Shown in pieces: positions 58,808 through 64,000 of a DNA stretch of 64,000 nucleotides; position 1 is the first letter of the stretch; each line of letters begins with the position of its first letter. Below the pieces are notes generated by a model. That model did not search any database, was not told the origin of the DNA, and was given only the letters and a program-made list of their open reading frames with translations. A program made the position numbers and the translations under genes. Origin of the DNA: Metridium senile (Eukaryota > Cnidaria > Anthozoa > Actiniaria > Metridiidae); contig OX459104.1 of assembly GCA_949775045.1 (NCBI GenBank), positions 4,881,306 through 4,945,305 on the forward strand. The letters run 5' to 3'.

Positions 58808-60896
58808 TTATGTAAAAGATAAAAGAATGTCTTGCAACCTCGTGGGCAAAAGGCAAGAAAAAGCAAAGAACTTAGAAAACGGACCAACCAGATAACGAGG
58901 ATGCGGGTCACGTGATGAGATTGCGTCAATGATGGCGTTTACAACCATATTTGGATTCTCATTAAGTCCTCTGTCGAAGATTCCCTTGATTCCTTGGCGA
59001 ACTGTGGAAGAAAAACAATTGATTAATCGATAAAAGTTCGTAATACGCTCGGAATGGTTTTCTAGAGTCGATGCTCACTCGGAAAACATCATTGAAGTGC
59101 TGTACTTATTTAACAAATAATTAACCATCGTTATTATCACATTCATCACCAGCATCATTATCAAGACCACCATCATCACAACTTACTCCATCGTCATCAT
59201 CACCATCATCATCACCATCATCGTCACCATCATCATCACCATCATCGTCATCATTGTCACTACCATCATTGTCACTAACATCAACATCACATCGTTATTA
59301 TCACCACCACCATGCATCACCACCATCGTCATCACCACCATCATTGTCACTAACATCAACATCACATCGTTATTATCACCACCACCATGCATCACCACCA
59401 TCATTGTCACTACCATCATTGTCACTAACATCAACATCACATCGTTATTATCACCACCACCATGCATCACCACCATCGTCATCACCACCATCATTGTCAC
59501 TAACATCAACATCACATCGTTATTATCACCACCACCATGCATCACCACCATCATTGTCACTACCATCATTGTCACTACCATCAACATCACATCGTTATTA
59601 TCACCACCACCATGCATCACCACCATCATTGTCACTACCATCATTGTCACTAACATCAACATCACATCGTTATTATCACCACCACCATGCATCACCACCA
59701 TCATTGTCACTACCATCAACATCACATCGTTATTATCACCACCACCATGCATCACCACTAACGTCACTATCATCAACACCATCGTCATCACTATCATCAC
59801 CATCATTGTCACCATCACCATCATTGTCACCATCATCGTCATTATCATCATATCATCATCAACAAAGAAAACCTACATTCAAAATACACAGTACCTTTTT
59901 CAAGACATTCTCTATCAAATTCTGTTTTCTTCTCGTTACTCAATCGATCCCACAATGCATCGAGCTTTTTCCCCCAGATCCCATTGACCATATTGGTCCT
60001 AAATGCCTGTGGCTCGATGATTGACACTTTCACGTTGTAATCAACTATTTCACGGCGCAGAGTGTCAGAGAAGGCTTCGATGCCGTATTTGGTTATGCAG
60101 TAAGGACCAAAACTGAATACAGTCATAATACCTTGAAAAGATCAAGAAAAATTGGTTACAGTGGAACCCCGTTAATCCGGCCACTGAAGGGACAGCCAAA
60201 CGTGGCCGTATTAACGGGGTGTCCGTATTAAGCGGGTGATTTTTATAGAAAATGTATGGGCATGCATTTCGTCGGGACCTAAAAAACTGGCCGCAATAAC
60301 GGGGTGGCCGTATTAAGCAGGTGGCCGTATTAAGCGGGTGGCCGTAAGGCGGGGTTCCACTGTACCATTCATTAGTCCCGGCTTCACAGTTCCCTGCGCC
60401 ATCTTGAAAGGTAGCCGGGCCTTTTTGCAACAACGAAGCGAGACAAACGTTGAGCTTGCAATGATAGAGACCTTTTAACACCTTGCGGGACAATTATTCA
60501 CGTGTCTCTATCATTGCAAGCTCAACGTTCGTCTCGCTTCGATGCAAAGGCCCCGCTACCTTTCAAGATGGCGCAGGTAACCGTGAAGGGAACTATTTGA
60601 CAAATCTACAGTCTGGAGTCTGGACCGTAGCTTCGGCTGCAGCAACGATTTTTGAAATAAGTTTATATTAGAATATCCCCCTTCCTCCTCCCCGAGGGGA
60701 TGGAGTTCTTTACCTGCTACACTGCTCATATTCACTATCCTCCCTTGTGCTTTCTTTATTAGTGGCAGAAAGGTCTGTGTGACTTCAATCAAACCCCACA
60801 AATTAACATCAGCCATTTTCTTGAAATCCTCTATATTGAACCACTCGAGAGGTCCGTTAGTGATGATCCCAGCATTATTGACCAATCCCCAGAGCC
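58808..60896 (-). CDS. Short-chain dehydrogenase/reductase, SDR9C-like (retinol / 17-beta-hydroxysteroid dehydrogenase type), 3' three exons
   Basis: Oxidoreductase using NAD(P) on retinoids or steroids; the exact substrate cannot be read. Exons 60714-60896, 59895-60131 and 58808-59001 (stop at 58808-58810), phases 1 and 1, all GT-AG. Motifs: [10 protein letters not shown] (NNAG), [28 protein letters not shown] (catalytic Ser), [18 protein letters not shown] (catalytic Tyr-x-x-x-Lys), [15 protein letters not shown] (the EP motif). The C-terminal exon encodes [19 protein letters not shown] and [12 protein letters not shown], as in family members with a hydrophobic tail. The Rossmann TGxxxGxG exon must lie upstream, past the right edge or unrecognised. 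About 205 residues are present; full members are about 310-330. Convergent with RECQL. Confidence 0.9.
59105..59865. repeat. Minisatellite of 60-78 bp units in the SDR gene's last intron
   Basis: CATCACATCGTTATTATCAC with CACCACCATGCATCACCACC recurs seven times, with shorter CATCATTGTCACTA modules between. Confidence 0.95.
60158..60365. mobile_element. pogo/Tigger-like MITE
   Basis: Ends TACAGTGGAACCCCG / CGGGGTTCCACTGTA with TA borders, and internal repeated GGCCGTATTAAGCGGGT. The ends are typical of Tc1/mariner-pogo relatives in many animals. Confidence 0.85.
60370..60600. mobile_element. Foldback MITE, sister of 16355-16715
   Basis: Arms TAGTCCCGGCTTCACAGTTC with TGCGCCATCTTGAAAGGTAG and the inverse at 60550-60597; the inner arms GAGCTTGCAATGATAGAGAC and GTCTCTATCATTGCAAGCTC are perfect. 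Confidence 0.88.
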
Positions 60897-61150
60897 CTTA
60901 AATCAACCAATCATAAATCAGGTTAGAAATTCAAAGAGAGTTTGGTGTGTGATGATGGCCAATGCCCAGAGCCCTTAAATCAACCAATCATAAATCAGGT
61001 TAATTAGGAATTGTAAATCGACTAATCATAAATCAGGTTAGAAATTATAAGAGTGTTTGGTGTGTGATGATAACCAATGCCCGGCCAGAACCATTAAATC
61101 AACCAATCATAAATCAGGTTAGAAATACTAAGAGAGTTTGGTGTGTGCTC
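60897..61150. repeat. Tandem copies of the SDR exon acceptor region
   Basis: CCAGAGCCCTTAAATCAACC with AATCATAAATCAGGTTAGAA, and AGAGAGTTTGGTGTGTG, recur at 60889 (real exon edge), 60965, about 61018 (partial) and 61085. The first bases of the exon (complement of CCCAGAGCCC) are copied with the AG acceptor. Confidence 0.88.
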
Positions 61151-61351
61151 ATGATGGAGATACGAATTGTGGTCGCGATTTTGAAAACCTCAATGATGAG
61201 ATGCGTAATGCGTTAAATCAAATTTAAGAAATGACGTCATTTGGCTTTTCTGCACGACTTCACTGCAAATTTTTTATACATTCATTCCTAAGCTTCACAA
61301 GTAAATGATGTCTATTTATATATATATATATAATGATAATAAGTCTATTTT

Positions 61352-61642
61352 TAGATACACCCTTTCCGAGAAAGTTTGTCACCCGTGAAAAGCACACAAG
61401 ATAGTGGCACAAAAGAACACGGATCAGTTCTGAAACTAAATGTGCATTCGGAACGCCTTTCTTGTTGTTTAATAAGTCAAAAAGGACATTTCTCACTAAC
61501 ATATTGACAAGTACGTGTAGCGATGTGGCCATGAAATCCCTGCGTTCTAATAAAGTATACATAGGTTACCCATAATCCCCTGCGCTACTAGCTTGGAGGC
61601 TTTTCACTTCACGGGTGACAAAGTTGCTCGGAAAGGGCGTAT
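61352..61642. mobile_element. About 290-bp MITE, sister of 50911-51195
   Basis: Starts TACACCCTTTCCGAGAAAGT and ends GGAAAGGGCGTA with TA borders; flanking GATAAAAAGTCTATTTTTAG and GATAATAAGTCTATTTTTAG on both sides suggest a longer duplicated flank. Confidence 0.88.
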
Positions 61643-61884
61643 AATGATAAAAAGTCTATTTTTAGATAGAATGAAGTACTTTCGCATTTGTGCGTGATGT
61701 AGAACAGCAACAAACACTTGAAAGAACCCACTCTAAAGACATTTGTAATATTGTTACGCGTTATTTTAGTCTTAAAGTGAAATTTCTGCACGTTCCAGAA
61801 TCTGATCAAAATAGAGGTTATTCGAATAACAGTGCGATCTAGTCGCCCACTGATATCACTGATATGTGAATCATGATCCTAACA

Positions 61885-62345
61885 CAGCTACTCACTGCTA
61901 AAACGACTGGGTAGTGGTTACTCAAATAACTGAGTAAATCGATGCATCCACAGTTACTCACTGCAAAAACGACTGAGTAGTGGTTACTCAAATAACTGAG
62001 TAAATCGATGCATCCACAGTTACTCACTGCAAAAACGACTGGGTAGTGGTTACTCAAATAACTGAGTAAATCGATGCATCCACAGTTACTCACTGCAAAA
62101 ACGACTGAGTAGTGGTTACTCAAATAACTGAGTAAATCGATGCATCCACAGTTACTCACTGCAAAAACGACTGGGTAGTGGTTACTCAAATAACTGAGTA
62201 AATCGATGCATCCACAGTTACTCACTGCAAAAACGACTGGGTAGTGGTTACTCAAATAACTGAGTAAATCGATGCATCCACAGTTACTCACTGCAAAAAC
62301 GACTGAGTAGTGGTTACTCAAATAACTGAGTAAATTGATGCAGTC
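61885..62345. repeat. 66-bp minisatellite, seven copies
   Basis: Unit ACTGAGTAAATCGATGCATC, CACAGTTACTCACTGCAAAA, ACGACTGGGTAGTGGTTACT, CAAATA. Units vary GGG/GAG (and complement) in a patterned order. 66 is divisible by 3, so a minus-strand frame of 22-residue repeats persists for 169 codons. Confidence 0.95.
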
Positions 62346-62880
62346 CAAAATTGGACCAAATTAAAAAGAAAAAAACAAGAAAGAAAAAAAGAAATAGTTA
62401 AGAAATAATTAACCCGAAAAATCATGTAAATTGGGATACAGTACAGGTTGCTATTTAGGGTAATTATGCAAAAACAGTAGGCAAGCGTCTACTAGCCTAA
62501 AGGCCCAGACAGATTCTTGGCATATTTACACGTCCCAAGCACTAAAAATATATTGGTTATTTTTTTGAAGTAGAACAATACAGTTGTCTTCAGTAAACCG
62601 TGAAAGCCTTTCGATAGAATAGAACACCTGCTGGGTACAGACTACCGTCAGGCTAGAAGGACGATAATGAAGAGATCGGCTCTAAAGGGGCTGGTGACAC
62701 GATTTTCACCACCACCACCACCACCACCACCTTGTCGAGAGAGAAGCGCCCGAAGGCCTGAAACGAGCTCAAGGGGAAAACATGACGATGATGATAGAAA
62801 AGAGGGAATACTATCGTTAGGTCGCCGCAGTTTCACATAAAATAAAAACGAGTTCTTATTGGAGTAGATTATGAATCAGA
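62346..62880. other. Right-hand region: nothing recognised except a CAC run
   Basis: A short (CAC)8 tract at 62707-62731; no exons for the SDR gene found here. Confidence 0.5.
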
Positions 62881-62884
62881 TTGT

Positions 62885-63335
62885 CTAACAGGTTTATTGC
62901 TATCACATAAATTGTGCATTTGTAACATTTAATAACGGAAAAGAAATGATGAAAATGCGGTAAATATTCGCCCGATAACCACTTTGCCTTCGGCGAATAA
63001 TTGTTAAATACACAAGTGATTTAGATCGCGAGCGGTGATTGGTCGAGAAATTCCCACTATTGCTCGATGGATAATCACATACAGCGTTTCGCGCGCTTTT
63101 AGAAATAAGAAAAGAACAATTTATTTATATGGTCATTTGAACTTTTTGAAATAATCACTTGTGTATTTATACTTAAACAATTACCCACCTCAGGCTCAGT
63201 GAATATCAGTGAATAAACCTCGACTCGGTCTCGGTTATTATCCACCGATATTCACTTTACCTCGCAAATAATTGTTAAATTGTCGAAGTTATCAAACCAA
63301 TCAGTGCGCTCGTTTATTTGTAATCACCTTCGTCT
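62885..63335. mobile_element. Foldback-like repeat
   Basis: CGGCGAATAATTGTTAAATA with CACAAGTGATT (62993) faces AATCACTTGTGTATTTATAC with TTAAACAATTA (63153); further copies of AATAATTGTTAAAT (63268) and GATATTCACTTTACCTCG. Probably nested non-autonomous elements. Confidence 0.55.
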
Positions 63336-64000
63336 TCTATATATTTTACAGGTTTATTGTTTGCATTCTAATAGTGTGTAATAGTTTAAATAAACGCACA
63401 AAAAACTAAATATCTTCCATTGTAATATAGTTTGATTCTAAAGGGCGCTCTGATTGGTCCAAAATCGTGGATTGGCTCACCGATAAACTCACAGTTTCGA
63501 AGGAACAGCGAAAAAGTTGTTGTTTGCTCCCTGTTCACTTTTCAAAATGGTGTCAAAAATTATAATATATTACAAACAGTATATATAATTATATTTGATA
63601 TTAATATTATTATCAGTTAATTATTATAATTATAATTATATAATTATTAGTCCTTACTCCTTAACTTTTTAATTCAAAGTAAACTGAATAAGTTATTTTC
63701 CACAAGAATGTTCTCTTTTAAAAATAGAAGCAGTAGCAGCTTATTCTTAGAGCGCATCCCTCGCTAGTAACTTCAGTCATGGTAGATGCGCTTTTGAAAC
63801 GTGATGAAAAAGTATTGAAACAATTTGCGATATAAATTCCTAATTCGAAAATCACTCAAATGATAAAATTCCGTCGCGTCTTTCGTTGTAATATGACGTT
63901 GTCGAAAAGTGATGTCAACAATATTTTTTTAGTTTTTCTTTTGTTGCGTGATCTTGACATAGTGTCGACATTTGTTTATCTTATAGCGAAGAGCTTTTCA
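63336..64000. other. Right edge: nothing recognised
   Basis: AT-rich with an ATAATTATAATTATA tract at 63600-63645; no supportable gene. Confidence 0.5.

Noticed and set aside
59183..60024. 256- and 222-codon frames in the SDR intron
   Set aside because: Generated by the CATCAC minisatellite; they run into the real exon in another frame.
61000..64000. Missing Rossmann-fold exon of the SDR gene
   Set aside because: I searched the minus strand for a TGxxxGxG exon ending in phase 1 and found none; it is probably beyond the window.

Overview
The window is animal nuclear DNA. Genes are split by many GT-AG introns, and the introns are loaded with microsatellites, minisatellites, tRNA-derived SINEs, MITE-like foldbacks and cut-and-paste transposons. 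Spliced protein content, a Trp/Arg-rich secreted EF-hand protein and the mix of repeats suggest an early-branching animal, most likely an anthozoan cnidarian (inference, not proven by any single feature).

Layout. (1) 1-35227, minus strand: a SETDB1-type histone H3K9 methyltransferase gene. I could chain 27 coding exons with matching splice phases from the start codon to the left edge. The second half of the split SET domain lies beyond position 1. (2) 35228-35787: a 560-bp head-to-head promoter interval. (3) 35788-56626, plus strand: a complete RECQL (RecQ1-type) DNA helicase in 8 exons, about 671 residues. Its third intron is 12.3 kb and holds an oppositely oriented three-exon gene for a small secreted EF-hand protein (40262-41563), a Harbinger-like element and three satellite blocks. 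(4) 58808-60896, minus strand: the last three exons of a short-chain dehydrogenase of the retinol/hydroxysteroid (SDR9C-like) type, convergent with RECQL; its 5' exons lie past the right edge. (5) 61000-64000: repeats and no recognised exons.

Mobile DNA. SETDB1 intron 5 carries a higher-order satellite of about 122-bp units, split by an intact 4798-bp DNA transposon (24972-29769). The transposon has 18-bp inverted ends, a CACA target duplication and a 964-residue transposase ending in a complete Ulp1/SENP-like (C48) cysteine protease domain. A deleted piggyBac copy with TTAA ends (17534-18609), a TTAA-flanked MITE inside a SINE (33371-33905), possible Penelope/hammerhead-like motifs and at least four dispersed foldback families are also present.

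What stands out. Exon edges, splice sites included, have repeatedly been copied in tandem together with neighbouring simple repeats (seven exon boundaries in three genes). Foldback elements end within about 15 bases of three SETDB1 splice donors. Several satellites keep long open frames. SETDB1 carries two, and RECQL one, acidic SUMO-interaction-like motifs. Coordinates of exons come from reading splice sites, phase continuity and remembered family sequence; no alignment software was used.
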